Source of the DNA: Fibrobacterota bacterium
GTDB taxonomy: Bacteria; Fibrobacterota; Chitinivibrionia; Chitinivibrionales; Chitinispirillaceae
Length of the DNA: 64,000 nt
Assembly (NCBI GenBank): GCA_023436205.1
Contig: JAEZKC010000044.1
Span: forward strand, 80,886 to 144,885
Direction of reading: 5' to 3'
The position numbers and the translations under genes are program-made. The notes below the pieces were generated by a model that was not told the DNA's origin, did no database searches, and worked only from the letters and a program-made list of their open reading frames with translations. Shown one piece after another: positions 26,265 through 36,389 of this stretch. Each line of letters begins with the position of its first letter. Positions within the stretch are counted from its first letter, which is position 1.

Positions 26265-27815
26265 CTATTCGTTTGCATCAGTCTTCAACAATGTTTCTCT
26301 GTTTACCAGATTATAGGGATCCAGAGCACGCTTAACAGCCCACATCTGCTCCAGGGCCTCTTTACTGAACATGCACTCAAGCAGTCCACTCTTGAGCTTA
26401 CCGATTCCGTGCTCAGCTGAAATGGTTCCTCCGCGTTTACAGGCATCAACCATGAAATCGTGATAAAGGGATAGTGAGTTCTGGAGTTGTTCCTCACTGC
26501 GGGGGAGCATGTTTATATGAATATGATAATCTCCCAGGTGGCCGAATGCTGCATATTGAATCCCGGCCTCTTCGATACGACTTACGCAGCTGTCAAACCA
26601 GCTTCTGAACTGAGAGGAGGGGAGTGCTGAGTCGGTCCCGATCTTGCGAACTGATGAGCAGGTCTTCTTATTGGCGGCAACAGTGGTATTAACCATCTCC
26701 GGAACTGCATGACGGAACATTTTCAGCTTTTTTGATTCTGCAGCTTCGAAACCACTCCATGTGTTTTCAAAGGATGATCCGCACTCGTTGAGCTTGGTTT
26801 CCCAAGTGTCAAAAACCGTTTCAAAAGGTGAATCTTGGCTTTCGATGTATTCCCAGTAAACTGCGCAGTGAAGATCTTCCGGAATCGGAGGAATGTCAAC
26901 CGAAGATGGCTTGTTTTCGCTCCTGAACAGGCCAAGCACACTGACATCGAAATATTCCACTGCGGCAATGTGTTGTTCATTGCGAAGGAAATCTGCGAAG
27001 TCGAAAGCCGTGCTCCTTGACGGGAAAAAGGAAAGTCCGGAGAGAAATTGTGGCTTTTCCAAAAGTCTGATGCCTATCAATGAGAATGCACCCAGAATAC
27101 CTTCGGAGCCGATGAACAGGTCTGTCGGGTTAAGCTGGGAGCCGCTGTAAAAACCTGTGGCGTTTTTAACCTGTGCCCGAGGAAAGTTTGGCAGGGGTAC
27201 TGATATAGTGGTATCACCAAGAGTTACATTCCATTTATCAGATATCATTTCTCCACGCTCAATGCCGATTTTATCACCTGTAGCAAGTATAATGTCAAGC
27301 GACTGCACATGGCTTCGGGTAGGACCGAAATAGTAGGAACGGGCACCCGATGCATTGTTGGCCACTGTTCCGCCAAGCTGAGCGGTCATTTCGGTTGGAT
27401 CTGGAGGATAGAAGTATTTACCGGCCGGGAGCAGTTCGCTTCCTGCCACTGCATACTTCCAATTCTGCGGATTTTCCAGGAATTCTGCAATGGTTGTCAG
27501 GGTTATTCCCGGCTGACAAAAAAGAATAGGCGTGCCTTCGAAAGACATCTCGCAGCGAATAATTCTGTTCATGTGACTAAAGGAGATTACCATACCGCCC
27601 TCGGGCGGGACCGCTCCGGCGGTAATACCTGTACGTGCCCCGCTGAGTGTGACTGGGATCTTTTCCTTTGCAGCTCTGCGCATGACTTCATGAAGATCTT
27701 CGTTTGTTTCAGGAAACCAGACTTCATCCGGAATACCATAAGAAAAACGGGATTCATCAGTGAGTATTTCGGGGCACTGTTCGAGTACTGCTTGTCTTCC
27801 CAGAATTGATTTCAT
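26265..27815 (-). CDS. FAD-linked oxidase, GlcD/D-lactate dehydrogenase type
   Basis: The 516-residue protein belongs to the VAO-type flavoenzymes that oxidise 2-hydroxy acids such as D-lactate or glycolate. The FAD-binding PCMH domain (about 28-255) shows VTLSGARTGITAGAVPPEGG, LGGTVANNASGARSYYFGPT and DLFIGSEGILGAFSLIGIRL. The C-terminal substrate domain contains AFGHLGDYHIHINMLP and the hallmark AEHGIGKLKSGLL near residue 475. No FeS partner subunit is adjacent, so a stand-alone dehydrogenase passing electrons to quinone or cytochrome is likely. The exact substrate cannot be told. Confidence 0.88.
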   Translation of the reverse strand: MKSILGRQAVLEQCPEILTDESRFSYGIPDEVWFPETNEDLHEVMRRAAKEKIPVTLSGARTGITAGAVPPEGGMVISFSHMNRIIRCEMSFEGTPILFCQPGITLTTIAEFLENPQNWKYAVAGSELLPAGKYFYPPDPTEMTAQLGGTVANNASGARSYYFGPTRSHVQSLDIILATGDKIGIERGEMISDKWNVTLGDTTISVPLPNFPRAQVKNATGFYSGSQLNPTDLFIGSEGILGAFSLIGIRLLEKPQFLSGLSFFPSRSTAFDFADFLRNEQHIAAVEYFDVSVLGLFRSENKPSSVDIPPIPEDLHCAVYWEYIESQDSPFETVFDTWETKLNECGSSFENTWSGFEAAESKKLKMFRHAVPEMVNTTVAANKKTCSSVRKIGTDSALPSSQFRSWFDSCVSRIEEAGIQYAAFGHLGDYHIHINMLPRSEEQLQNSLSLYHDFMVDACKRGGTISAEHGIGKLKSGLLECMFSKEALEQMWAVKRALDPYNLVNRETLLKTDANE

Positions 27816-27849
27816 CTATTACCTGTAATCATGTTGCGTTTAGATAACA

Positions 27850-28509
27850 TTACTGCAGATTGCGCTTTATCTGCTGGTCAAACAGAAAGAATCCCAGATG
27901 CACCTGCAGGGAAGTAGCCTCTCTTTCGGCCTCCTCGCGGGTCATCAGCACAGTTGAAATGAACTCGTGCTCGTGTTCACAGCCGCCCTTTCGTCCGATA
28001 TAGGACTGAAAATCGGTCTCATTGAGCTCAATTATACATCCATAATAATAGATTGCTTCATCGATAGCTCCTGCGCTACTGTAAAGCATTGTATCTGTAA
28101 GTGGTTTGAGATTGGAACGATCAATTGACAATCCGGTCTCCTCATTGAGCTCCCTCACAGCCACCTCCAGCGGATTACTACTTTCATCAAGCATGCCTGC
28201 AGGAAATTCAAGACTCATCTGCCCGTTGCCGATGCGGCGCTGTCGTACCATGAGGTATTTCTCCTCACCGGTATCTTTATTCCTTAAAAGTGGCACAATT
28301 ACCACCGCATGACCTCTGATAAATACAATGTGGGGAAGCTTGTTGCCCTCCGGGGATGTTACATCTGCACTGAGCAATGCAAACAGTAGCGAATCATCTC
28401 TCTTTTTTATCTGCGCAATAGGGGAGATTGAGCTTATTGTGCAGCCATTTGCCAGAAGAAAATTCTTCCAGGCTTTTACTTTTGATTGGTTCAGCAGTTC
28501 GTTTTCCAT
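27850..28509 (-). CDS. Nudix hydrolase
   Basis: Nudix enzymes cleave nucleoside-diphosphate-linked compounds. The 219-residue protein has the Nudix box near residue 115: GMLDESSNPLEVAVRELNEE followed by TGL. The REL-EE core is complete, but the first conserved glutamate of the G-x5-E motif is Ser. A preceding FPAGMLDE and the size resemble ADP-ribose pyrophosphatases. Start choice: ATG 28509 is the first ATG; an in-frame TTG at 28545 would add 12 residues and neither has a convincing ribosome site. It is a separate gene from its neighbours. Confidence 0.85.
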   Translation of the reverse strand: MENELLNQSKVKAWKNFLLANGCTISSISPIAQIKKRDDSLLFALLSADVTSPEGNKLPHIVFIRGHAVVIVPLLRNKDTGEEKYLMVRQRRIGNGQMSLEFPAGMLDESSNPLEVAVRELNEETGLSIDRSNLKPLTDTMLYSSAGAIDEAIYYYGCIIELNETDFQSYIGRKGGCEHEHEFISTVLMTREEAEREATSLQVHLGFFLFDQQIKRNLQ

Positions 28510-28634
28510 ACTTTTAAAAATACAACAGGGGCTGTTGCTCTTCAAATCTCGTTTTGTCTACTTGATCCACCGTACAATAAAAATTTGGTAATAATGGATG
28601 ATGTTTGAATCTAACCTTTGGGTGATTTCTAATC

Positions 28635-29450
28635 TTAAACCAATCCAATCAACCCTCCAAGATTCCTCCCCAGTATCCCATCCTTCTCCTCCTGGCTGAT
28701 CGGCAGATTTCTGACCCTTTGAATTGTCAAACCGAGTGAATCCTGTCCATAGGGCGTGTCTGAGCCAAGTAGAAGCCTGTGTGCTCCTATCTTGTGCACG
28801 GCTTCCATGATTCTCTCTCTGGAAACAAAGTAGCTGTTCGAAATATCAAAGTAAAAGTTGGGGGAAAGCTTATCGGGTTCACGAATAAAGCGTTCAATGC
28901 CGAAACTGTGCCCGATTATAATCTTTAACCTGCTTTCCTTCTGTCCGATTAATAACAGCTCTTCGATTTCCTTGTAGGTATCCAGATGGATAAAGAGTGG
29001 CAGGTCCTCCTCTAACAGGAAAACTGTTAACTCCGAGAACCATTTCGAAGTGATTTTCCGCTTTACCCAGCATTGATGAATCTTCACTCCCTCGAAATTC
29101 ATCCCCCGGTAGTTTTCTTTCAGTTCAGCAATGCTCTCTTTAGTAATCCAGTAAAACTGCTTTACTCTGGAATTCTGCTTTTTCAAATTGAAAACATATT
29201 TGTTTCCAATGGGAATTTGTTTTGCGGCTCCCGTGAGAGCGACAACAGTTTTTATCACGTATTTAAGATTGTTGACTACATCAGCATAGGGCTTTTTACT
29301 GGTGATGTCTTTCATCGAATAGGTTTTGCTGCTGTTGAGCTCCCCGGCAGTTAGCACCACCATGTCCACGCCGTATTTGTCCAGATGGCGACTGATAAGT
29401 TCTGAATTCAGGTAATCCCCGCAGGCATGAGCATGGCCATCAATAATCAT
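28635..29450 (-). CDS. Amidohydrolase-superfamily metal-dependent hydrolase
   Basis: The 271-residue protein has the TIM-barrel amidohydrolase-2 signature: an N-terminal HxH pair (IIDGHAHACGDY, residues 5-7), a central His in KIHQCW, an IIGHSFG motif and LLGSDTPYGQDS with the conserved Asp near residue 230. The family includes decarboxylases and hydrolases, and the substrate is not predictable here. A TGGAGA site precedes the start. The protein has no signal peptide and should be cytoplasmic. The adjacent genes give no pathway clue. Confidence 0.85.
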   Translation of the reverse strand: MIIDGHAHACGDYLNSELISRHLDKYGVDMVVLTAGELNSSKTYSMKDITSKKPYADVVNNLKYVIKTVVALTGAAKQIPIGNKYVFNLKKQNSRVKQFYWITKESIAELKENYRGMNFEGVKIHQCWVKRKITSKWFSELTVFLLEEDLPLFIHLDTYKEIEELLLIGQKESRLKIIIGHSFGIERFIREPDKLSPNFYFDISNSYFVSRERIMEAVHKIGAHRLLLGSDTPYGQDSLGLTIQRVRNLPISQEEKDGILGRNLGGLIGLV

Positions 29451-29581
29451 AAAAATCTCCAGAATCTGTTGCCGGATGGTATTGTTTGCTGCTTATTTAT
29501 CCATTGCTCTTAATTCACATCGGTATTATGCTTCCATTCCAAAGACTTTTGCTAAATGCGAACGGAACCTAACCCATCTTT

Positions 29582-30355
29582 TCAAATATATCCACCAAAA
29601 AACAGCCTTTTGAACGGAAAAATAACCTTTCCGTTCTCTCTTGCCGGATAATTTTCTTTCACCGCTTCAAGTATTTCGTTTGAAAAGGAGTCTCTGTCGC
29701 CACTATTCGGCAGGACATCAAGAAATGGCTTCATTCCCGTGCTTCTTATCCAGTCAATGATAGCATCGTGAGAATCCATTTCATGTAAATAGGATGTTAC
29801 CCACATTTCCATTCTGGTAAAAAGTTCCGATAGCTGATCATAATAAAAACCATAGTTATGGTAAGTGAACATATCCCTGCAGTGAGCGGTAAAGCTGTTC
29901 CATTTCTGTTTTTTCGATGCGTTTTCGATGGCAATGCCCAGGGGCATATCTATAAATTGCGGTACCTGAACTGCAAGAATGCCTCTTTCAGACAGAAAAC
30001 CATGCAGCTTTTTGAGCAGAATATCATGATGAGGTATCCACTGTATCGTGGCATTTGAGTAGACAATGTCGAAGCGCTGTTCGGGAGCATACGTGCTTAT
30101 GTCTGCAACCTGCCAGAATCTCCGAGGATAATCGGTTTCGGCTTTACGGATCATGTTTTCTGAACTGTCTATCCCAATGATGTGAGCATCCGGCCATCTC
30201 TGGTAAAGAATGTGTGTACTGTTACCGGGACCGCACCCGGCATCCAGTATTCTTTTCGGGGGCCTTTCGACCTTTATCCTGTTGACCAGATCAATCGATG
30301 GTTGGGTTCTTTCAGAACTGAATTTGAGATAATGATCCGGCTGCCAGTCTTTCAT
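29582..30355 (-). CDS. tam: Trans-aconitate 2-methyltransferase-like SAM methyltransferase
   Basis: Tam methylates trans-aconitate, an inhibitor of aconitase. The 257-residue protein matches in length (252 in E. coli) and shows the class I methyltransferase motifs: ILDAGCGPGNSTHILYQRWP (motif I), HIIGIDSSENMIRKAE, FDIVYSNATIQWIPHH, and the Tam-type start DWQPDHYLKF and C-terminal segment INDWIRSTGMKP-like (here IIDWIRSTGMKPFLDVL). AAGGAG precedes the ATG. A related small-molecule substrate is possible. Confidence 0.85.
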   Translation of the reverse strand: MKDWQPDHYLKFSSERTQPSIDLVNRIKVERPPKRILDAGCGPGNSTHILYQRWPDAHIIGIDSSENMIRKAETDYPRRFWQVADISTYAPEQRFDIVYSNATIQWIPHHDILLKKLHGFLSERGILAVQVPQFIDMPLGIAIENASKKQKWNSFTAHCRDMFTYHNYGFYYDQLSELFTRMEMWVTSYLHEMDSHDAIIDWIRSTGMKPFLDVLPNSGDRDSFSNEILEAVKENYPARENGKVIFPFKRLFFGGYI

Positions 30356-30364
30356 ATCTGCTCC

Positions 30365-30967
30365 TTACCTAAAAACCCCTAAGCTCATTCCAAGCCTGTC
30401 CGAAGACGTGTAGCCCTCCCAACTGGATCGAACACCGTACTGGAAGTTTATCCCCAGTGCCACTCCGAAAAGGGGTAAATGCTTCCGTAAAGTTAGTGAA
30501 AGGTCGGTAAAAACACAGTGGTTGACACCTGCCCCCACATTCGTGCCATCGGTGTCATAAAGTGATTCGATGAGAACCCCGACTCCTGCCTGAGGAAGAA
30601 ATCCGTAATCAGACAGGAATCTGAACTCTTTTCCCAGCAGTACCTCATTGAGAACAGAGGCGTGATGGTCATAGAGCATCTGCTCGGGGTAGCCAAAGGC
30701 CATTCCGTAGTCCCATGACCTTTTTTCAATGTTGTGCACGGACGCTTTCATCCGGTAATGGCAGTCAAGCACTGGTACATTTACAGGAAGGTAAAATCCA
30801 AATGTCAGTCCGGAAGACCGTAATTCATAACTTCCCACGCGGGTATACTTGAACTGAGGGTCAGGAATGTAATCTGCCCCGAAGAAAAGGCCACCCAGTT
30901 GATCTGCACTGACTGCTGAAATCATAATCAAGGCTAATAGAATAATGACACGTAACCGCAGTATCAA
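30365..30967 (-). CDS. Probable outer-membrane beta-barrel protein, unknown function
   Basis: The 200-residue product has a signal peptide (RLRVIILLALIMISAVSA) and alternating aromatic/hydrophobic strands (SGLTFGFYLPVNVPVLDCHY, VALGINFQYGVRSSWEGYTS) typical of small barrels. The start is TTG 30967 with CAGGAG upstream; no suitably placed ATG exists. I do not recognise a named family. It lies between tam-like and rtcB genes with no clear functional link. Confidence 0.6.
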   Translation of the reverse strand: MILRLRVIILLALIMISAVSADQLGGLFFGADYIPDPQFKYTRVGSYELRSSGLTFGFYLPVNVPVLDCHYRMKASVHNIEKRSWDYGMAFGYPEQMLYDHHASVLNEVLLGKEFRFLSDYGFLPQAGVGVLIESLYDTDGTNVGAGVNHCVFTDLSLTLRKHLPLFGVALGINFQYGVRSSWEGYTSSDRLGMSLGVFR

Positions 30968-31084
30968 GGTATGCTCCTGAGTACAGGTGAATCAAAAGTT
31001 AAGGTTCAGCTGTACTAATATAATACCCGTCCAACCTGACTAAAACCCTACAGCACACCTCTGTTATGATAATTCTGCCGAACC

Positions 31085-32476
31085 CTAATCCTCAGCCCGC
31101 TCTCCATCCGGAGCCATCTTTACTATTCGCGGATCGAACCTCCCCAGAATCTCCACCAGATCCTCCTGGGCACTCATCAGCTCCAAGATATCCTTGTAGA
31201 CCATCGGGATCTCATCCAGTCCAGCCGACAGTACGGTCACCTTTTTTTCCGCAAGGAGGGATTGAGCATCTTTCCATCGAAAACTGCTCTTTGCCTGTGC
31301 ACGGCTCATGAGCCTGCCAGCTCCATGTGATGCGGAGCAGAGAGAGGATTCATTACCTTTGCCTTCTACGAGGAAACCGGGAGTGGCCATTGATCCCGGA
31401 ATGATCCCCCGCACTCCCTTATGTGCAGGAGTGGCGCCTTTACGGTGTACAATCAGATCTTGAGAACCATGTCTCTCTTTCCAGGCGAAATTATGATGGT
31501 TTTCAATTGATAACAAAACAGAAGCCTTGAGATGACGGACTATACCATTATGGATTAGCTCGTGGTTTGCTGATGCATACTTTCCCATGAGTTCCATGGC
31601 GGCCCAGTACTCCTGACCCTCTTGACTTGAAAGGCCAAGCCAGGCAAGATGCTTAAGCTCTTTGGGAAGCTCCAGGTGCCTGTCAGCCGCAAGGGAACTG
31701 TAATATTGTGCCACCTGAGCACCGGTGCCGCGACTCCCGCTGTGACTAAGGAGCGCAAGGTAGATTCCGGGGTGGATATCATCGACCTGCCTGTCGATTG
31801 TAAAAGTTCCCCATTCAACAAAGTGGTTCCCGCTGCCGCTGGTCCCAAGCTGTCCCCATGCCTTATCTTTGAATCTGGAGGTCACCGGGGAAACTTTCCA
31901 GTCCAGGTCCATCACACTATGCTGTCTTTTATCTCTGTACTCAGCACCCACTCCAAATGCTGTATTTTTTTCCAGGGCTGATTTAAGTTGACTAGCCCTC
32001 TCTTCAAGCCAGGAAACCGGAAGATCTACTACAGTAAGTTTCATGCGACAGGCAATGTCTACTCCAACTGCGTAGGGAATGACTGCATTTCTCACAGCCA
32101 GAACTCCCCCGATGGGCAATCCGTATCCAACATGCGCGTCAGGCATGAGTGCGCCGCGAACTGCAACAGGCAGAGTACAGGCTCTTTTTAACTGTGCCAG
32201 GGACTCTTCATCATTGCTGTTTCCCCATACCTTGAATGGTGCTTCTCTTAGCACGGGGCTCTCTTTGGGCTTCTTAATCTCCATGAGCTCCCGCGCAAGC
32301 TCTCCAACATGGGGATCATTTCTGTATTGTGAAGGATTCGCAGCAACTGCTCCCAACTTTTCAAGAATCTCTTTTTTGCCAAGCTTAGTATCTCTTAGCA
32401 ATCCAAGCGCTGCCTTGAGACCTGTATTCAAATTCGTATCCGGTAAACCGGTTTTAGCAATATCCCGTTTCTTCAT
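31085..32476 (-). CDS. rtcB: RtcB, RNA-splicing/repair ligase
   Basis: RtcB joins RNA 2',3'-cyclic phosphate or 3'-phosphate ends to 5'-OH ends using GTP and Mn. The 463-residue protein carries MPDAHVGYGLPIGGVLAV, the metal-binding Cys motif GVDIACRM, GTSGSGNHFVEWG, LSHSGSRG and the guanylylated-His motif ASHGAGRLMSRAQAK near residue 385. Length is within the range for the family. It is followed upstream on the same strand by rtcA (13 bp gap), the classic repair pair. No rtcR activator or archease gene is seen nearby. Confidence 0.93.
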   Translation of the reverse strand: MKKRDIAKTGLPDTNLNTGLKAALGLLRDTKLGKKEILEKLGAVAANPSQYRNDPHVGELARELMEIKKPKESPVLREAPFKVWGNSNDEESLAQLKRACTLPVAVRGALMPDAHVGYGLPIGGVLAVRNAVIPYAVGVDIACRMKLTVVDLPVSWLEERASQLKSALEKNTAFGVGAEYRDKRQHSVMDLDWKVSPVTSRFKDKAWGQLGTSGSGNHFVEWGTFTIDRQVDDIHPGIYLALLSHSGSRGTGAQVAQYYSSLAADRHLELPKELKHLAWLGLSSQEGQEYWAAMELMGKYASANHELIHNGIVRHLKASVLLSIENHHNFAWKERHGSQDLIVHRKGATPAHKGVRGIIPGSMATPGFLVEGKGNESSLCSASHGAGRLMSRAQAKSSFRWKDAQSLLAEKKVTVLSAGLDEIPMVYKDILELMSAQEDLVEILGRFDPRIVKMAPDGERAED

Positions 32477-32489
32477 ATATTCACCATCT

Positions 32490-33505
32490 CTAATGTAATG
32501 CTATCTTCCATAATTGCTGTTCTATTCTTTCAACTTTGAATTCAATGTCCATGAATTTTTGGACGGTTTCTATGTTTGTCAAAGTGTGAGGAGTTGGCCT
32601 TGAGGTTACGAATTCGCCCTGTCCGCACAATGCCAGAGGAATGAGTATCTGATCGGCAAGGTGAACCCCAATACATGCTTGACTGTCAATATAATTTAAT
32701 GCATCCCTCGCTGCGCTCTCCGCAACCAGCTCAGCTCTTTTTCCACGCTCACCGATTACCGTGAATGTTTCAGAAATATTTGGGGTTTCCACCTCAACGG
32801 TAACAGCATTGCCAGGACTTAAAGAGTGGCAATTAACAATAATTTGATCTGAAAGCCGGTCACCTAAAAGCTGTTTGAGTCGTTTGGTTTCCCGCTGAGC
32901 AATATGTTCTGGCAAATCACACAGGAGAACTTTTGATCTTACAGAGAGAATTTCTTCTCTTCTGGAAAGACTTTCCGGGAACCTGAGCTGGTCTGTTCCA
33001 TTTATTACCACTTCAAAACTGCCGCCTCCCGCTGGATAGAAACCAGCCCGCTCAAGTTTGAGGGTTATACCAACTCCCATCCGGTTAAGCAGGGGAATAA
33101 ATGTTTTCTCCAGAAAATCAAATGGGGGGCCAGCGGGTTATGGGTTCCGCCCTCAAGATGGAGTGTGCTGGGGGAGGATTGCATCATAAGAGGAGGCAGT
33201 ACTGTCTGAAAAACCAGAGTCGTGCTTCCAGCTGTTCCGATGGAGAAGTTATAGCTGCCGGGGTAGATCTTTTTGGGCGTAAAGAGGAGGTTTTGTGACC
33301 CCACGTGCGCTCCGGAAAATTCTGCCCTGCTGATTCGGGCTGCAGCATTTACCGACGCAAGATGTTGAGGCCTCAAGCCTGGATTTTTCCTCCCTGCCCT
33401 TATATGGTGCATGGAAAAAGGCTGACCGGTTATGCAGGACAGGGCCAGTGAGGTTCGCAGTATTTGTCCGCCCCCCTCACCACTTGAACCATCGATGATG
33501 ATCAT
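32490..33505 (-). pseudogene. rtcA: RtcA, RNA 3'-terminal phosphate cyclase, frameshifted at a C-run
   Basis: RtcA makes 2',3'-cyclic phosphate ends from 3'-phosphate using ATP. The N-terminal part (33505 to about 33124; DGSSGEGGGQILRTSLALS, GLRPQHLASV, GTAGSTTLVFQTVLP, GGTHNPLAP) is in one frame. The rest (about 33123 to 32490; FYPAGGGSFEVVING, ESAARDALNYI, GVHLADQILIPLA) is in another. The switch falls at six G on the plus strand (33124-33129, C on the coding strand). One extra C restores the family consensus APPFDFLEKTFIPLLNRMG across the joint. Options are a sequencing error, a slippery or phase-variable tract, or a recent mutation. AGGAG precedes the start. Confidence 0.88.
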
Positions 33506-33587
33506 ATAGTCTCCTGCCAGAAAACGTTTGGACTTGTGCTTGCTTAATCTAATATATGGAATAATTGAGATAAGCTATGGAGAGATG

Positions 33588-34262
33588 ATGAGATCTTTTA
33601 CTCTGACAGCACTTTGTGTTCTGTTTTTTTCCTGTTCTCCCGCAGTTCGTCTGGCTCCCGCTCCCGATGCCAAAATACCTTCCGGCATTCCTTTGGCAGC
33701 TCTAGGATCAAAAAGCGGGGTTACCATCCTTCTGGAGCCTGAAATCTGGACCGGTTATCCCGCTATTGGAGAACAGGTGACTGCCATCCGGACCACTATC
33801 ACCAACCAAACTGAAGAGCCGCTTCGGATTCGCTACGACTTGTTCCAGCTCAAGATCGGCAGGAAAAAACTTTTTGCTCAGTCGCCCTATCAAATTCATG
33901 GCATGATCCGGGTTCCCTACAGGGCGGCACACTTTCTTCAAGATACCGTTTTTCACTACCGGGATTCCAGGCCCGACCCCTGTTGCGAAATACTGGAACG
34001 CTATCTTTCCCGAACCGATACCATAAACCCCGACCCCGGCGGCATGCCCGATGTGTGGGTGCAGCTTCCCACATCTGAAATGATCGATCTCGTTCTTCCC
34101 GATGGAGTTCTACCGGCCGGGCAACAGGTTAGCGGCTATCTTTATTTCGAAAAGATCACCAGCGGTCCCTCAGATGTCACTTTTACCGCCCAAATAGCCC
34201 AATCCATCAATGGGGCACTTGTTACCACTGTGGAGATTCCCCTCAGGCTCATACAGGATTAA
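33588..34262 (+). CDS. Lipoprotein of unknown function
   Basis: The 224-residue product has a lipoprotein signal (FTLTALCVLFFSC then SPAV). After a Pro-rich linker it contains a beta-sandwich-like stretch (TAIRTTITNQTEEPLRIRYD), reminiscent of domains that bind or scaffold at the envelope. I cannot name a family. ATG 33588 is 5 bases past GGAG; ATG 33585 is equally in frame. It is transcribed divergently from rtcA, with an 82-bp gap that must hold both promoters. Confidence 0.65.
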   Translation: MRSFTLTALCVLFFSCSPAVRLAPAPDAKIPSGIPLAALGSKSGVTILLEPEIWTGYPAIGEQVTAIRTTITNQTEEPLRIRYDLFQLKIGRKKLFAQSPYQIHGMIRVPYRAAHFLQDTVFHYRDSRPDPCCEILERYLSRTDTINPDPGGMPDVWVQLPTSEMIDLVLPDGVLPAGQQVSGYLYFEKITSGPSDVTFTAQIAQSINGALVTTVEIPLRLIQD

Positions 34263-34322
34263 TTCAAAACTAAACCCTTTTGAGCCATTGCCATCGGATA
34301 AGAGGGCTTAGCTCTGAATCCC

Positions 34323-36155
34323 TCATGAGTAACTGAATTCATCGAAATGCACCGCTGTTTCCGGTTCCTGCTGCTCCTTCTTGTGAGTTCCACAAATGAG
34401 TACTGCCGTGTCAATTAGACCCAAATGGCTGTAGGCTTGAGGAAAATTGCCCAGAAGTCTGCCTGTGGAGAATTCAATGTCCTCGCTGAAAAGTCCCAGA
34501 TGATTAGAATGTGAAAGCAGCCGTTCGAACATCGCTTCCGCTTTCTCGATCTGTCCTGTCTTATAAAGGGCGGATATCATCCAGAAGGTACAGAGTGTAA
34601 AAGAGGATTCCGGTGTACCGAAGTCGTCTTCGTTTCTATAGCGGTACATGAGCCCATTATGACAGAGGCGTTCCTCGGTTTTCTTCACGGTTGCGATATA
34701 TTTGGGGTCATCTGCAGAGATGAAACCGTAGGGCTCCATAAGCAGATTAGCAGCATCCAGAAAGTCGCCACCATAGAACTGAGTAAAGGACTGGATCTTC
34801 TCATTCCACCCTTTTTTCATTATGTCGGCCTTGATCTGATCCCGTATTGTTTTCCATTGTCGACTGTAGTTTTTACGATTGAAATATTCGGCTATCAGCG
34901 ATGCTCTATCCATGGCCATCCAGCAGAGCAGTTTTGAAAAAGTAAAGTGTTGCTTCGATGATCGGTACTCCCATATTCCTCTATCCGCCTCGGTCCAGGA
35001 CTTGGCCACTGTTCTGGCCAGAGTTCTCACCACTGTCCACAGGCTCTCCTTTGTCACCTCGTCGCAATGGAAATGGGTGAGGAAATAGTGGACTACATCC
35101 AGCAGAACGCCATAAATATCATTTTGCTTCTGATTGAAAGCCGCATTGCCTATCCTTACGGGACTTGAGTTTTCATATCCGCGCAGATGGGGGAGAATGC
35201 GTTCTTTAAGGTTTTTTTCCCCTCTAATGCCATACATGATCTGGATTTTTTCATCTTTGAAAGGGATTACATTAAGAATAAATTGAATGTACCTTTTAGA
35301 CACGCTCATGTGACCAAGCCGTGCCATGGTAGCGATGGTCATGGAGGCATCTCTTATCCAGCAGAAGCGGTAGTCCCAGTTGCGCTGGTCTCCTATTGAT
35401 TCAGGCAAGGAGGTGGTTGCTGCGGCCAACAGGGCACCGGTGGGCTGGAAGGAGAGCAGTTTTAGCACCAGAAGGCTCCTTACTATCTCTTCCTTATAAG
35501 CTGAAGAGGGCAATGCAGAACGAGCTGTCCAGCTCATCCAGTAGGCTCTTGTGCGCTGATACTCAAGATCCACAAAGTCGGTGTCCAGATCATGGAGCTT
35601 CTGGTTGTAACTCAATACGAAAAATGAATCCTTAGTTAACTGTATGGATTCACCGCAGCAAACTTTGTCAAGATTCAGATTAGAGTACAGATAAATTGAC
35701 TCGTAAGAACCGGTCTTAGAGAAACTCTTTACATATTTGTCATCCATGCATCGAGTCTTGGTTCTGGATGAGCCGTAGTTTAATTTAGGATCGTAGTCGA
35801 CTTTTATACATGGGCTGCCGCTGCGAACTTTTATATACCGGATGATATCGGGAGGGCAGTGGTAACCACCATCATCGTACTTGTAACGGGGCATGAAATC
35901 GATCAGATCAAAGGATCCGTCCGGCAGATCAAAAGAGGTGATAAGGATATTTGTGTTACGAATATAGCTCTGCGTTACCTGTCCGTCGAATTCAGGTTTA
36001 ATGGAAAACCGTCCGCCATTATCTTTGTCAAGTATTGAGGCGAAAACTGATGAAGAATCGAAGTGGGGAAGGCAAAGCCACTCAAGTGATCCTTCTTTAG
36101 AAATCAGTGCCGCGCTGGAACAGTTGCCGATTATTCCATAGTCAAGATTTTCCAT
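34323..36155 (-). CDS. Glycoside hydrolase family 15 (glucoamylase/trehalase-like)
   Basis: GH15 enzymes release glucose from starch-like glucans or split trehalose. The 610-residue protein has an N-terminal beta-sandwich domain (about 1-210; DYGIIGNCSSAALISKEGSL, WLCLPHFDSSSVFASILD) and a C-terminal (alpha/alpha)6 barrel with NWDYRFCWIRDASMTIATM near residue 260 and ending GLFSEDIEFSTGRLLGNFPQ. There is no signal peptide, so a cytoplasmic role in glycogen or trehalose breakdown is likely. ATG 36155 has GGGAGGAA upstream; the 6 extra residues of an earlier start are not supported. Confidence 0.9.
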   Translation of the reverse strand: MENLDYGIIGNCSSAALISKEGSLEWLCLPHFDSSSVFASILDKDNGGRFSIKPEFDGQVTQSYIRNTNILITSFDLPDGSFDLIDFMPRYKYDDGGYHCPPDIIRYIKVRSGSPCIKVDYDPKLNYGSSRTKTRCMDDKYVKSFSKTGSYESIYLYSNLNLDKVCCGESIQLTKDSFFVLSYNQKLHDLDTDFVDLEYQRTRAYWMSWTARSALPSSAYKEEIVRSLLVLKLLSFQPTGALLAAATTSLPESIGDQRNWDYRFCWIRDASMTIATMARLGHMSVSKRYIQFILNVIPFKDEKIQIMYGIRGEKNLKERILPHLRGYENSSPVRIGNAAFNQKQNDIYGVLLDVVHYFLTHFHCDEVTKESLWTVVRTLARTVAKSWTEADRGIWEYRSSKQHFTFSKLLCWMAMDRASLIAEYFNRKNYSRQWKTIRDQIKADIMKKGWNEKIQSFTQFYGGDFLDAANLLMEPYGFISADDPKYIATVKKTEERLCHNGLMYRYRNEDDFGTPESSFTLCTFWMISALYKTGQIEKAEAMFERLLSHSNHLGLFSEDIEFSTGRLLGNFPQAYSHLGLIDTAVLICGTHKKEQQEPETAVHFDEFSYS

Positions 36156-36389
36156 TATGTTCCTCCCGGTCAAGTAATTTTACACTCATATATATAATAA
36201 AACCCTCAGCCGGAACAATCAACCATTATATGAAGAATATGCCTGTTTTCACCTGTGTTCTGGTTAAATTTTAAGCAAAGGGAACGGAGTGTGAAAAAAT
36301 TACCACAATTTCCTGTAAAATAATGCGTATTAAATTCTCAAAACTTTCAGGTGAATGGAAATGAGAACGAAAATATCAAAAAAAACTTG

